Below, piece by piece: positions 27,741 through 36,102 of a stretch of 64,000 nucleotides of DNA (its first letter is position 1; every line of letters begins with the position of its first letter). The translations under genes were made by a program, and so were the position numbers. Where the stretch lies: contig JANNZM010000050.1 in NCBI GenBank assembly GCA_031410595.1, forward strand, positions 62,001 through 126,000. Direction: 5' to 3'. Below the pieces are notes generated by a model. That model was not told the origin of the DNA and ran no database searches. It worked only from the letters and a program-made list of their open reading frames with translations. This DNA comes from JANMCE01 sp031410595 (lineage in GTDB: Bacteria; Actinomycetota; Acidimicrobiia; Acidimicrobiales; Ilumatobacteraceae).

Positions 27741-28480
27741 AAATCGTGGCCACCTACAGCATCAAAGGCGGCGTCGGAAAGACCACCGCGGCGGTGAACC
27801 TGGCCTACGAAGCAACGCGGGCCGGGGTGAGAGTACTGCTGTGGGATCTCGATCCACAGGGGGCAGCCACCTTCTTCCTCCGGGTGAAACCGACAGTTAA
27901 AGGTGGCGCGGAGCGGATCGTGAGCACGAAGGGAGACTTGGCGCCGCATGTGCGGGCGACCGACTTTCGGTCGTTGCACGTGGTGCCCGCCGACTTCTCG
28001 TTGCGTCATCTTGACCTGCATCTTGATGACACCAAGCACCCCACCCGTCGCCTTGGTGCGTTGCTGGAACCGCTCGCCGACCAGTACGACCTTGCCCTGC
28101 TGGATTGTCCGCCCTCGATCTCGTTGAGCAGTGAAAGCGTCTTCGGTGCGGCCGATGCGCTGCTCGTCCCCACCATGCCGACCAAGCTGTCGGCCCGGAC
28201 CCTAACCCCACTGGTGGATTTCCTCGCGGACTGGCCTGAACCGCCGAGACTGCTTCCATTTCTGTCGATGGTCGATCGGCGAAAGAAGTTGCAAGTGGAA
28301 CTTGTTCAATCGTTGACCGAGGCGTGGCCGAATCTGCTTCCGACTGCCATTCCGAACTCGAGCGTGGCTGAACGCAGGGGCGTCGAACGCACCCCCATCG
28401 CCGCATTCGCTCCGAACACCGCCGTGGCCCGTGCGTTTCGTGGACTCTGGTCGGATCTGTCCGCTCGACTCTGGAATTGA
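27737..28480 (+). CDS. ParA-family ATPase
   Basis: 247 residues from the ATG at 27737, which overlaps the CHAD stop; a GTG at 27728 is an alternative. The deviant Walker A KGGVGKTT lies near the N-terminus (YSIKGGVGKTTAAVNLAY), followed by VLLWDLDPQG (A' motif), ALLDCPPSISL (Walker B) and PTMPTKLSARTL. ParA-family ATPases position chromosomes, plasmids or other cargos. There is no parB neighbour here. Coupling to a CHAD protein, which binds polyphosphate, raises the possibility that the cargo is polyphosphate granules, which in other bacteria are spaced along the nucleoid. That is inference. Confidence 0.88.
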   Translation: MKIVATYSIKGGVGKTTAAVNLAYEATRAGVRVLLWDLDPQGAATFFLRVKPTVKGGAERIVSTKGDLAPHVRATDFRSLHVVPADFSLRHLDLHLDDTKHPTRRLGALLEPLADQYDLALLDCPPSISLSSESVFGAADALLVPTMPTKLSARTLTPLVDFLADWPEPPRLLPFLSMVDRRKKLQVELVQSLTEAWPNLLPTAIPNSSVAERRGVERTPIAAFAPNTAVARAFRGLWSDLSARLWN

Positions 28481-28542
28481 GGAGGTTGGCCTCGCAACTC
28501 CCGTGTCCCAAGCCGGTCCGGCTGGCGTGACAAGCTACGGAG

Positions 28543-29211
28543 ATGGCAGCGAAGTTCGAAGGCTTTTCATCGGAGGCCCTTTCGTTCTACGAGGGGCTGG
28601 AGGACGACAACTCCAAGGCCTACTGGACTGCACACAAGGAGGTGTATGTCGTGCACGTCAAGGGTGCGATGGAGTCGTTCCTGTCGTCGTTACCAGCGGA
28701 TTATCAGCCGTTCCATGTCTTTCGACCGAACCGTGACGTTCGGTTCGCCAAGGACAAGTCGCCCTATAAAACCATGCACGGCGCGACAAGCGAAACCGAA
28801 GGCGGCTCCATTCGCTATACCCACGTGGCCGCAACCGGGTTATTGGTGGCAGCGGGCCAATACATGATGAAGAACGACCAGATCACCCGCCAACGTGCGG
28901 CAATAGACGACAACGCTCGGGGCGCTCAACTCCTGAAGATCATCGCCGCGCTTCGCAAGAAGAGATACGAGATCGGACCGGGTGGAAGCCCTCCGCTCAA
29001 GACAGCACCCAAGGGTTACCCGGCCAATCACCCTCGCATTGAGCTGTTGCGTTGGAAGGGGCTCATTGCGTCTTTGGCCATAAGCGACGTGGCCGTGGTG
29101 ACCTCACCCCAGGCTCGGGCTGTTGCGATGAAGTTCTGGAAGGACAGCGAGGCTCTCACCGACTGGCTCGATAGCAACGTCGGCCCCACCACGTTGACCT
29201 ACCAACGCTAG
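28543..29211 (+). CDS. DUF2461-family protein
   Basis: 222 residues. Family features: opening FEGFSSEALSFYEGLEDDNSKAYW, then FRPNRDVRFAKDKSPYKTMHGA, a conserved block in all DUF2461 members, GLLVAAGQYMM, and the C-terminal DWLDSNVGPT. The function of DUF2461 is unknown. The gene lies 62 bp after the ParA stop on the same strand and may be read with it. It ends 7 bp before the stop of the convergent phosphatase gene. Confidence 0.88.
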   Translation: MAAKFEGFSSEALSFYEGLEDDNSKAYWTAHKEVYVVHVKGAMESFLSSLPADYQPFHVFRPNRDVRFAKDKSPYKTMHGATSETEGGSIRYTHVAATGLLVAAGQYMMKNDQITRQRAAIDDNARGAQLLKIIAALRKKRYEIGPGGSPPLKTAPKGYPANHPRIELLRWKGLIASLAISDVAVVTSPQARAVAMKFWKDSEALTDWLDSNVGPTTLTYQR

Positions 29212-29218
29212 GGCGAGG

Positions 29219-30007
29219 TCAACCGATCAGACGATTGCGCAGTTGATCGGGCGCTGACGTGCTGAGTCCCTTCTGCAGGAGCCAGCTTTCGACGGAGCCG
29301 TATTCGGCTCGAAGGGCGGTGAGTACCACGTGAATCGTGCTGGCCCTGGCCGACAGCATCTCGTCGAGCATTTCCGGTGTGCGACCCGACGCTTCCATAC
29401 GCTCACGAAGCGCAGGCTCATTGACCATCCGCCGTTCAATGCGCTGTCGGAACGCTGGCATGATAGCGGCCGTGAGGGCGTAGTCCTCCGCGATGAGATC
29501 ATCGTCCACGCCGAGAAGGTCGAGCACGAAGGCGGCGAGCAGACCGGTGCGATCCTTGCCTGCCGCACAGTGGAATACTGCCGGTCCGTCGAGGCCGGCA
29601 AGCAGTTGCACGGCGGCCGCGAATCTCCCTTCGGCATCGGCGATCATTTTGAGATAGGCGGCACTGATGCGCTGGTCTCCGTCGCCGAAGAACTGCTGCG
29701 TGCGATCAACGATAGGGAGGTGGTGCACCGCCAGGCCGCCCTGCTCGAGCAGGCTGGGCCCGGTGCGCGCTAGCTCCTCCTCGGACCGCAGGTCGACGAC
29801 GGTCGACAGCTCGAAAACGTTCATCAGTAGATGGGCGTCGCTGGGCGTGAGAGTGTCCAGACCATCGCTGCGAAACAGCAGCCCGGTCCGCACAGAACGG
29901 TCACGACCCACCGGGTAGCCGCCAAGGTCGCGGAAATTGAGGGGGCCGTCTAGATCGAAGGATTGGTTCGGCGCCGCGACGTCTGTGGTTTCCGTGGTGA
30001 TGAACAT
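29219..30007 (-). CDS. Tyrosine/serine protein phosphatase (Tyr_phosphatase3 family)
   Basis: 262 residues from the ATG at 30007, chosen because GGAAGG lies 5 nt upstream; the ORF is open to 30088. It starts with the family's NFRDLGGYPVG element (24-34) and VVDLRSEEE, and carries the catalytic P-loop HCAAGKDRTG with the nucleophile C147 and R153 (Cx5R). Relatives such as MptpB dephosphorylate phosphotyrosine, phosphoserine or phosphoinositides. There is no signal peptide. It is divergent from pstS across a 222-bp region that also contains one TTCACCTTT-like motif on its own strand (around 30092-30102), so phosphate control is possible but weakly supported. Confidence 0.9.
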   Translation of the reverse strand: MFITTETTDVAAPNQSFDLDGPLNFRDLGGYPVGRDRSVRTGLLFRSDGLDTLTPSDAHLLMNVFELSTVVDLRSEEELARTGPSLLEQGGLAVHHLPIVDRTQQFFGDGDQRISAAYLKMIADAEGRFAAAVQLLAGLDGPAVFHCAAGKDRTGLLAAFVLDLLGVDDDLIAEDYALTAAIMPAFRQRIERRMVNEPALRERMEASGRTPEMLDEMLSARASTIHVVLTALRAEYGSVESWLLQKGLSTSAPDQLRNRLIG

Positions 30008-30130
30008 GTACGCCTTCCTATCAAGTGAGTGTGAACGGGCGGTGTCCAACATGGAAAGAAAGGGTCGCGTGTGACGAACGACCGACACGAACGAAAGGTG
30101 AATGTGCAGGAAGTCCCGGTCGGCTCACAT

Positions 30131-30163
30131 TTCCACCTTTGTTTACCTCGCGTTCACCTGGCG
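30131..30163 (+). promoter_or_regulatory. PHO box: three 11-bp direct repeats upstream of pstS
   Basis: Three consecutive 11-base units start TTCCACC, TTTACCT and TTCACCT at 30131, 30142 and 30153, exactly 11 bp apart. They match the actinobacterial PhoP/RegX3-type PHO box built from GTTCACC-like direct repeats. The array ends 66 bp before the pstS start codon, leaving room for a -10 element and leader. The operon encodes its own likely regulator (senX3/regX3), implying autoregulated phosphate-starvation induction. Confidence 0.7.
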
Positions 30164-30229
30164 TAGAGGTATCCGACACGCAGCCCTCTTACGTTGAGTC
30201 CGACCCAAACATTTTCAAGGAGATTTTGC

Positions 30230-31405
30230 GTGATTCTCACGAAGCGTTCTGTGCCGGTGCTTGGCCTCGTTGCTCTTTCCCTTGCTGCCGGCGCATGCGG
30301 CAGCAGCACCAAGGTAACGTCGGCCTCAAGTCCGGCAACGACCCCAGCCCCAGCCGTAACCACAGCTAAGCCCGCCGACACGACGGCTGCCCCCGCAGTC
30401 ACCACGGCGAAGGCTGGCGCCGCCATGGGGCCGCTCAAGGCGGCCACCCTCAATGCCTCGGGTTCCACCTTCACGAAGGCCTTCTATGAAGCGGCTATCG
30501 CCGACTTCACCAAGGTGAACAAAGACGTCAAGATCAACTACGGCGGCGGCGGTTCCGGCAAGGGTCGCACCGACCTCGCTGACCAGATCACCGACTGGGC
30601 CGGCTCTGACGGCACGGTGAAGGACGAGGACAAGGCCAAGTTCAAGGGTGGCGAGTTCTTGTACTTCCCGGTCGTCGTTGCGCCCATCACGGTTTCGTAC
30701 AATGCCGATGGCGTTGACAAGCTGAACCTCACACCCACGGTCATTGCCAAGATCTTCCAGGCCGAGATCACCAAATGGAACGATCCAGCCATCGCTGCCG
30801 ACAACGCCGGTGTGAAGCTTCCCGACGCCGGCATCGTGGTTGTGCACCGCTCGGACGGATCGGGTACCACCGAAAACTTCACCAAGTTCCTCGACGCGTC
30901 AGTTGGCTCGAAGGGTGACGGCACCTGGAAGCTGAAGAGTGGCTCCACCGTTGAGTGGCCGACCACCACCACCGCTGCCGAAGGGAACGGTGGCGTCGCC
31001 AAGGCCATCAAGGACACCAAGGGAGCTATTGGTTACGTCGACTTTTCCGACGCCAAGGCCACCGGCCTGAAGTTCGCTTCGATCCAGAACCAGGCGAAGG
31101 CGTTCATCGCCCCCACGCTTGAGGGCGCCTCGGCCGCTGCCGAAGGTGCAGAGGTCAAGCCTGACCTGACCTTCTTTGCCGGCTGGGCCAAGGGCGACAA
31201 GGCGTACCCGATTGCGGCGCAGACCTGGATCATTGTGTACAAGAAGCAGACCGACAAGGCCAAGGGTGAAGCAACCAAGACCTTCATCAACTACGTGCTC
31301 ACCGATGGGCAAAAGACGGCGAAGGACATCGATTACGCACCGCTACCGAAGGCACTCGCCGACAAGGCGATTGCGCAGTTGGCCATGATCGAGATTCCTG
31401 CCTGA
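30230..31405 (+). CDS. pstS: Phosphate ABC transporter substrate-binding lipoprotein PstS
   Basis: 391 residues from a GTG at 30230 preceded by AAGGAG with normal spacing; the longer frame from 30194 is rejected. A signal peptide with lipobox LAAGAC places the lipidated cysteine at residue 23, so the protein is anchored outside the membrane. An alanine/threonine/proline linker follows. The mature domain begins LNASGSTFTKAFYEAAI, the PstS phosphate-loop signature, then YGGGGSGKGRTDLADQ, VVHRSDGSGTTENFTKFL and GAIGYVDF, matching the phosphate-contacting residues. It is the first gene of a seven-gene operon under the PHO box. Confidence 0.95.
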   Translation: MILTKRSVPVLGLVALSLAAGACGSSTKVTSASSPATTPAPAVTTAKPADTTAAPAVTTAKAGAAMGPLKAATLNASGSTFTKAFYEAAIADFTKVNKDVKINYGGGGSGKGRTDLADQITDWAGSDGTVKDEDKAKFKGGEFLYFPVVVAPITVSYNADGVDKLNLTPTVIAKIFQAEITKWNDPAIAADNAGVKLPDAGIVVVHRSDGSGTTENFTKFLDASVGSKGDGTWKLKSGSTVEWPTTTTAAEGNGGVAKAIKDTKGAIGYVDFSDAKATGLKFASIQNQAKAFIAPTLEGASAAAEGAEVKPDLTFFAGWAKGDKAYPIAAQTWIIVYKKQTDKAKGEATKTFINYVLTDGQKTAKDIDYAPLPKALADKAIAQLAMIEIPA

Positions 31406-31406
31406 C

Positions 31407-32360
31407 GTGAGTAGTCCTGCGCTCGATCTTCGAGCATCCAAGGGTGGGGGTGAGACCGGATTCCGCGGTCTCGCCCTCGCTGCCGGCGCGTTCGTACTGG
31501 TCATCCTGGGCGCCATTGCGATTGTGACCACATCGAAGGCTTGGCCGACATTTCGGTTGATGGGTCTCGACTTTTTCACCACCAAACGGTGGAGTGCGAT
31601 TGATCACATCTATGGCGCAACGGCGTTCATCTTCGGCACCATTGTCAGCTCGATCATCGCGCTGCTCTTGGCCGTGCCGGTCAGTATCGGTATCGCCCTG
31701 TTCACCACACAGATCGTGCCGGCAAAGTTCCGTAAACCGGTCACCTACGCCGTTGACTTGCTCGCGGTCATTCCGTCCGTCGTGTTCGGGCTGTGGGGCA
31801 TCAGCGTGCTTGCGCCGAAGATGGACGGATTCTACAAACTGCTGAACCGAACCTTCGATGGTATTCCCCTTCTGAACAAGTTGTTCGGGCCCTCGGCCGG
31901 CGGCAAATCGTTCTTTACCGCTGGCATCATCCTGGCCCTCATGATCACGCCGATCATCTCTTCACTGTCGCGAGAGATCGTCGACACCTGCCCACCGGGG
32001 GAGCGAGAGGGTGCCTTGGCGCTCGGCGCCACCCAGTGGGAAATGATTCGCGGTGTTGTGATTCCCCACTCCAAAGGCGGCCTCGTTGGTGCGATCATGC
32101 TTGGCCTGGGTCGAGCCATGGGCGAAACCATCGCGGCCACCCTGGTCATTGGTTCTTCACCGCAGATCACCGCCGATCTCTTCGGCGCCGGTAACTCCAT
32201 GCCTGCCTTTATCGCCAGTCAGTGGGGAGAAGCCGACACGCCGACCAAATCGGCCTTGATCGCGTTGGCGGTCACGTTGTTCTTGATCACCCTGGTGGTC
32301 AACATTGTCGCAACCCGCACCGTCGCCCGTTCGCAACTGCGGTCGGCGGGTGGCCGCTGA
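31407..32360 (+). CDS. pstC: Phosphate ABC transporter permease PstC
   Basis: 317 residues from a GTG one base after the pstS stop. There are about six membrane helices; the first is LALAAGAFVLVILGAIAIV. The permease cytoplasmic EAA-type loop appears as EGALALGATQWEMIRGVVIPHSKGG, and the family segment GRAMGETIAATLVIG follows. It pairs with PstA to form the inner-membrane channel for phosphate uptake. Its stop codon overlaps the pstA start. Confidence 0.95.
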   Translation: MSSPALDLRASKGGGETGFRGLALAAGAFVLVILGAIAIVTTSKAWPTFRLMGLDFFTTKRWSAIDHIYGATAFIFGTIVSSIIALLLAVPVSIGIALFTTQIVPAKFRKPVTYAVDLLAVIPSVVFGLWGISVLAPKMDGFYKLLNRTFDGIPLLNKLFGPSAGGKSFFTAGIILALMITPIISSLSREIVDTCPPGEREGALALGATQWEMIRGVVIPHSKGGLVGAIMLGLGRAMGETIAATLVIGSSPQITADLFGAGNSMPAFIASQWGEADTPTKSALIALAVTLFLITLVVNIVATRTVARSQLRSAGGR

Positions 32361-33262
32361 TGGCTACCGCCTCGATCGCCCTTCGTGATTCAGCTGAGCC
32401 ACTTGCTCTTGCCGCTCAGGGCGGCTGGCGTTCCATCAAGAATCGCATGATGAGCGGCTTGCTCTTCGTGTCGTTTCTCGTGGTGATGGTCCCGCTTTTG
32501 TTCGTGCTCATGGCAGTGGTGAGTCGTGGCGCGAAAGTCATGGGGTGGTCGTTTCTCACCAAAGACATTGCGCCCATCGAACGTCGGCCCGGTGGCGGCG
32601 TCGGACCCGCCATTGTGGGCACCCTGGTCGTGACCGGGCTGGCGACGCTGCTGGCTACCCCGCTCGGCATTATGGGAGCCGTCTTCCTGAACGAGTACAG
32701 CGCCAAAGGCGTCTTTGGTCGCATCGTGCGGTTCATGGCCAACGTTATGACAGGCGTGCCGTCGGTTGTCATGGGCTTGTTCATCTACGTCATCTTCACC
32801 CTCACGTTCAAGCAACGCGGCGTGGGCGGCTCGTTGGCGCTGGCGTGCCTGATGCTGCCCATCATCATCCGCACCACCGAAGAAATGCTCAAGCTGGTTC
32901 CGAACTATCTGCGTGAAGCGTCCCTGGCGCTCGGCACCAGTAAGGCCCGCACCATCGTCACTGTGGTGCTGCCCGCTGCGCTGCCCGGCATCATCAGCGG
33001 TGCGTTGCTCGCGGTCGCTCGCGCCGCCGGTGAGACGGCACCGCTCCTGTTCACCATTGGCGCCGCCAAGTCACTGCAGATCAACCCGTTCGCCGACGAG
33101 GCGATGACCGCGCTACCGCTGCAGATTTACAGCAACGCCAGCAGTTCCTTTCCCGCAGCACAGGCGCGAGGATGGGGAGCGGCGCTGACGTTACTCCTCC
33201 TCTCGTTCCTCTTTACTCTCATCGCGAGGCTTGTCAGTGCCCGATTCGCAACGAAAAGGTGA
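32360..33262 (+). CDS. pstA: Phosphate ABC transporter permease PstA
   Basis: 300 residues from the ATG at 32360, sharing a base with the pstC stop (TGATG); the frame open to 32222 lies inside pstC. Membrane helices begin at SGLLFVSFLVVMVPLLFVL. It shows GGVGPAIVGTLVVTGLATLLATPLGI, the EAA-like loop REASLALGTSKARTIVTVVLP and AVARAAGETAPLLFT, all PstA hallmarks. It is the second half of the phosphate channel with PstC. Confidence 0.95.
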   Translation: MATASIALRDSAEPLALAAQGGWRSIKNRMMSGLLFVSFLVVMVPLLFVLMAVVSRGAKVMGWSFLTKDIAPIERRPGGGVGPAIVGTLVVTGLATLLATPLGIMGAVFLNEYSAKGVFGRIVRFMANVMTGVPSVVMGLFIYVIFTLTFKQRGVGGSLALACLMLPIIIRTTEEMLKLVPNYLREASLALGTSKARTIVTVVLPAALPGIISGALLAVARAAGETAPLLFTIGAAKSLQINPFADEAMTALPLQIYSNASSSFPAAQARGWGAALTLLLLSFLFTLIARLVSARFATKR

Positions 33263-33266
33263 TCCC

Positions 33267-34139
33267 ATGCTTGATGCAAGTACGTCCAAGGAGACGTCAG
33301 TCATGAAGTTCGACGTTCCCGCACGGCCGTCGTCCAACCCCATGGCCTCCGAAGGCTCGAGTGTGTTCGCGTTGGAAGATGTCGCCGTGTTCTACCACGA
33401 TTTCAAAGCGGTCCGCGACGTCAATCTCACGATCGCCAAGAACGAAATAACCGCGTTCATTGGGCCGTCAGGCTGTGGCAAGACCACGGTGCTTCGTAGC
33501 CTGAACCGTATGAACGACCTTATTCCAGGTGCTCGTGTCGAAGGCATCATCAGCTACCGAGGCATCGACCTTTATGCCGAAGAAGTATCGGCAACGCAGG
33601 TCCGCCACCACATCGGCATGGTGTTCCAAAAGCCGAACCCCTTCCCCAAGAGCATCTACGACAACGTTGCTTTCGGCCCTCGGGTGCACGGCGTCAAGAA
33701 GAAGAGCGAGCTCGACGCCATTGTCGAAAAATCACTCCGTGGCGCTGCCTTGTGGGACGAGGTGAAGGATCGCTTGAGCACATCTGCGCTCGGTATGTCA
33801 GGCGGTCAACAGCAGCGGCTCTGCATTGCCCGCACCATTGCGGTGGAGCCCGACGTGGTGCTGATGGACGAGCCGTGCTCGGCTCTCGACCCGATTGCGA
33901 CGGCGCGCGTCGAAGACCTTATGCAGGAAATGAAGTCGCAGTTCACCATTGTGATCGTGACGCACAACATGCAGCAGGCCGCGCGCGTCAGCGACCGCAC
34001 TGCGTTCTTCACCGCTGAGGTCAATCCCCATGGTGATCGGCGAACCGGTGTGCTCGTCGAGTACGCACCAACGCAGACCATCTTTTCGAATCCCGGTGAC
34101 CCGCGCACCGAGAACTACGTGACAGGTCGTGTCGGCTGA
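33267..34139 (+). CDS. pstB: Phosphate ABC transporter ATPase PstB
   Basis: 290 residues if started at the ATG at 33267 (AAGGTG 5 nt before). The ATG at 33303 with AAGGAG 9 nt upstream is an equally good choice and would give a 278-residue protein. Walker A is GPSGCGKT, then LRSLNRMNDLIPGARVEG (a PstB-specific loop), Q-loop MVFQKPNPFPKSIYDNVAFG, signature MSGGQQQRLCIARTIA and Walker B VVLMDEPCSALDP. It energises PstCA. The stop overlaps the phoU start by one base. Confidence 0.95.
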   Translation: MLDASTSKETSVMKFDVPARPSSNPMASEGSSVFALEDVAVFYHDFKAVRDVNLTIAKNEITAFIGPSGCGKTTVLRSLNRMNDLIPGARVEGIISYRGIDLYAEEVSATQVRHHIGMVFQKPNPFPKSIYDNVAFGPRVHGVKKKSELDAIVEKSLRGAALWDEVKDRLSTSALGMSGGQQQRLCIARTIAVEPDVVLMDEPCSALDPIATARVEDLMQEMKSQFTIVIVTHNMQQAARVSDRTAFFTAEVNPHGDRRTGVLVEYAPTQTIFSNPGDPRTENYVTGRVG

Positions 34140-34870
34140 TGGCCGAAGAACTCCGCCGGAGCTATCACATTGAGCTGGACGATGTCCGTGCCGACATCGT
34201 TCGTCTTGGCCAGTCGGTTATCGAGGCCATCCCGCGGGCAACCAATGTGCTGCTTGATAGTGACCTTGAGGGTGCCGACTATCTCATCCAGGCCGACGAC
34301 GAACTGGATGCCCGCTCGATCGATCTCGAGGAACGTTGCTACAAGCTGCTCGCTCTCCAGCAGCCGATGGCCGGTGACCTGCGTAGCTTGGTCGCGGCGC
34401 TCAAGCTGATTGGTGAGATCGAACGATCAGCCGATCTGGTGGCCAACATCTGCAAGGGATCGCGTCGCATCTACGGCCACCCGCTCGACCCGAAGATACG
34501 TGGCGTCGTGAGCCGCATGGCCGAGCAGGCCCAGCACCTGTTCTCACTTGCCATCGATTCCTATGCCGAGAGCGATGTGGCCATAGCATCGGCGCTTGAC
34601 GACATGGATGACCTGCTTGACCGCCTACAGGTCGAACTCATCCAGACGATCTTTGAGAGCCATAATGCCGGACGCATCGACCTCCAAGTTGCGGTGCAGC
34701 TTGCGGTGGTTGCCCGCTTCTACGAACGCATTGGTGATCACGCCGTGAATATCGGCGACCGCGTTCGCTACATCGTCACGGGCTGGTTGCCTGAGCACGC
34801 CGGCGCGGCCAAGTTCCGCGCTCGTGGTGCGGCTGCGACGGCCGAGGCTCAGGTGCCCCAGGGATCGTGA
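34139..34870 (+). CDS. phoU: Phosphate-signalling protein PhoU
   Basis: 243 residues, ATG sharing one base with the pstB stop. Two three-helix repeats carry the PhoU metal-binding patterns: the segment DELDARSIDLEERCYKLLALQQPMAGDLR and, in the second repeat, VVARFYERIGDHAVNIGDRV (the E-x3-D-H-A-x-N signature). PhoU links transporter state to the sensor kinase and represses the Pho response when phosphate is plentiful. It overlaps the sensor kinase gene by 4 bp, as expected for that role. Confidence 0.95.
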   Translation: MAEELRRSYHIELDDVRADIVRLGQSVIEAIPRATNVLLDSDLEGADYLIQADDELDARSIDLEERCYKLLALQQPMAGDLRSLVAALKLIGEIERSADLVANICKGSRRIYGHPLDPKIRGVVSRMAEQAQHLFSLAIDSYAESDVAIASALDDMDDLLDRLQVELIQTIFESHNAGRIDLQVAVQLAVVARFYERIGDHAVNIGDRVRYIVTGWLPEHAGAAKFRARGAAATAEAQVPQGS

Positions 34871-36102
34871 CGCTGTTTCTTACCTCCGCGGTCCTCATCT
34901 TCGGCCTCATCGGCGGAGTCATCCTCGGCGCCGGATGGGCCGGACGGCGAGTTCGTTCCGTGACGGCTTCGCTGTACCCCGCCACAACGCTGCGGCGCGG
35001 GAACACGCTTCCTGATGCTTTGTCGGGGCTCGAGACCGCCTCGGCCACCGCGCGCGACGACGCCCTCGCCATCAAGGAGTCCCTCGCCCTGATCCGCGGC
35101 TCTATGGACGCGCTGCCGTTCGGTGTTGTGGTGATGGAGCAGGGCGCCACGGTTGACTGGCGGAATCTGGTCGCTCGCAATCTGCTCGGCCCGACCCGTA
35201 CCGGTCTGGTGATCGATGAAGCGGTAAAGCGCCAGCGTGCCGAAGCCCTCGTTGGCCGAACGTCGACCGAGACGATCGAGGTGCAGGGCCCACCCAACCG
35301 TGTGCTGGTTATCTCGGCCGTGCCGATCAACCGCTCCGAACAGGGTGCAAGCGGTGTGGTCATCATCGAAGACATCACTGCTCGCGCCCATCTTGAAGCA
35401 GTTCGCAAAGACTTCGTAGCCAACATCAGCCACGAGCTGCGCACACCAGTAGGCGCGCTCGCGTTGTTGGCCGAGACACTGCAGGACGAAACCGACCCTG
35501 AGGTGGTGTCCCGTTTCGCCGGCAAACTGGTCGACGAATCCCACCGGGTAGCCCGCATCGTCGACGACCTCCTTGAGTTGTCGGTGCTGGAAGGTGGAGC
35601 GGCCAAGCATCGAAACGAAGAGAACATCCACGACATGGTCTCTGACGCGCTCGCACGAGTTCGGACCCTGGCCGAATATCGCAGCATTGCGCTCGAGACC
35701 AGCGGGGTTGAAGCCGACCTCGTCGTGCCGTGCGAACGTCGTCAAGTGGTTTCGGCCGTATCCCATTTGGTTGAGAATGCAACGAAATACTCCGAGGTGG
35801 GCGGGGTGGTCGCTATTGCCGCCGAGCGGTTGGGGGACGACATCACCATTCGCGTCACCGATACGGGTGTCGGCATTCCGGCCAAGGAAGTGGGCCGCAT
35901 CTTCGAACGCTTCTATCGGGTTGATCCCGCCCGCAGTCGAAACACCGGCGGCACCGGTCTCGGCCTGGCCATCGTCCGCCACGTCGCCAGCAATCACAAC
36001 GGCGACGTGACCGTTGAGTCAACGGAGGGCGTTGGCTCGACGTTCCGCCTGCGTCTTCCCTGCCTGGTCACCGCAGACGTTCTTACGAAAGGCTCGGCAT
36101 GA
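34867..36102 (+). CDS. senX3: Phosphate-sensing histidine kinase (SenX3/PhoR type)
   Basis: 411 residues from a GTG overlapping the phoU stop. There is one N-terminal membrane helix (residues 2-25), a PAS-like region (75-175), a HisKA domain with the phospho-acceptor H189 in NISHELRTPVGAL, and a HATPase domain with N-box VENATKYS, G1 VTDTGVGIP and G2 GTGLGLAIV. The absence of a large extracellular domain fits SenX3/PhoR kinases, which sense phosphate through PstSCAB-PhoU rather than directly. Its cognate regulator starts at the overlapping ATGA. Confidence 0.92.
   Translation: MTLFLTSAVLIFGLIGGVILGAGWAGRRVRSVTASLYPATTLRRGNTLPDALSGLETASATARDDALAIKESLALIRGSMDALPFGVVVMEQGATVDWRNLVARNLLGPTRTGLVIDEAVKRQRAEALVGRTSTETIEVQGPPNRVLVISAVPINRSEQGASGVVIIEDITARAHLEAVRKDFVANISHELRTPVGALALLAETLQDETDPEVVSRFAGKLVDESHRVARIVDDLLELSVLEGGAAKHRNEENIHDMVSDALARVRTLAEYRSIALETSGVEADLVVPCERRQVVSAVSHLVENATKYSEVGGVVAIAAERLGDDITIRVTDTGVGIPAKEVGRIFERFYRVDPARSRNTGGTGLGLAIVRHVASNHNGDVTVESTEGVGSTFRLRLPCLVTADVLTKGSA

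Noticed and set aside
30194..30229. pstS start at 30194 giving a longer protein
   Set aside because: It lies before the AAGGAG and the signal peptide; GTG at 30230 gives the correct lipoprotein start.
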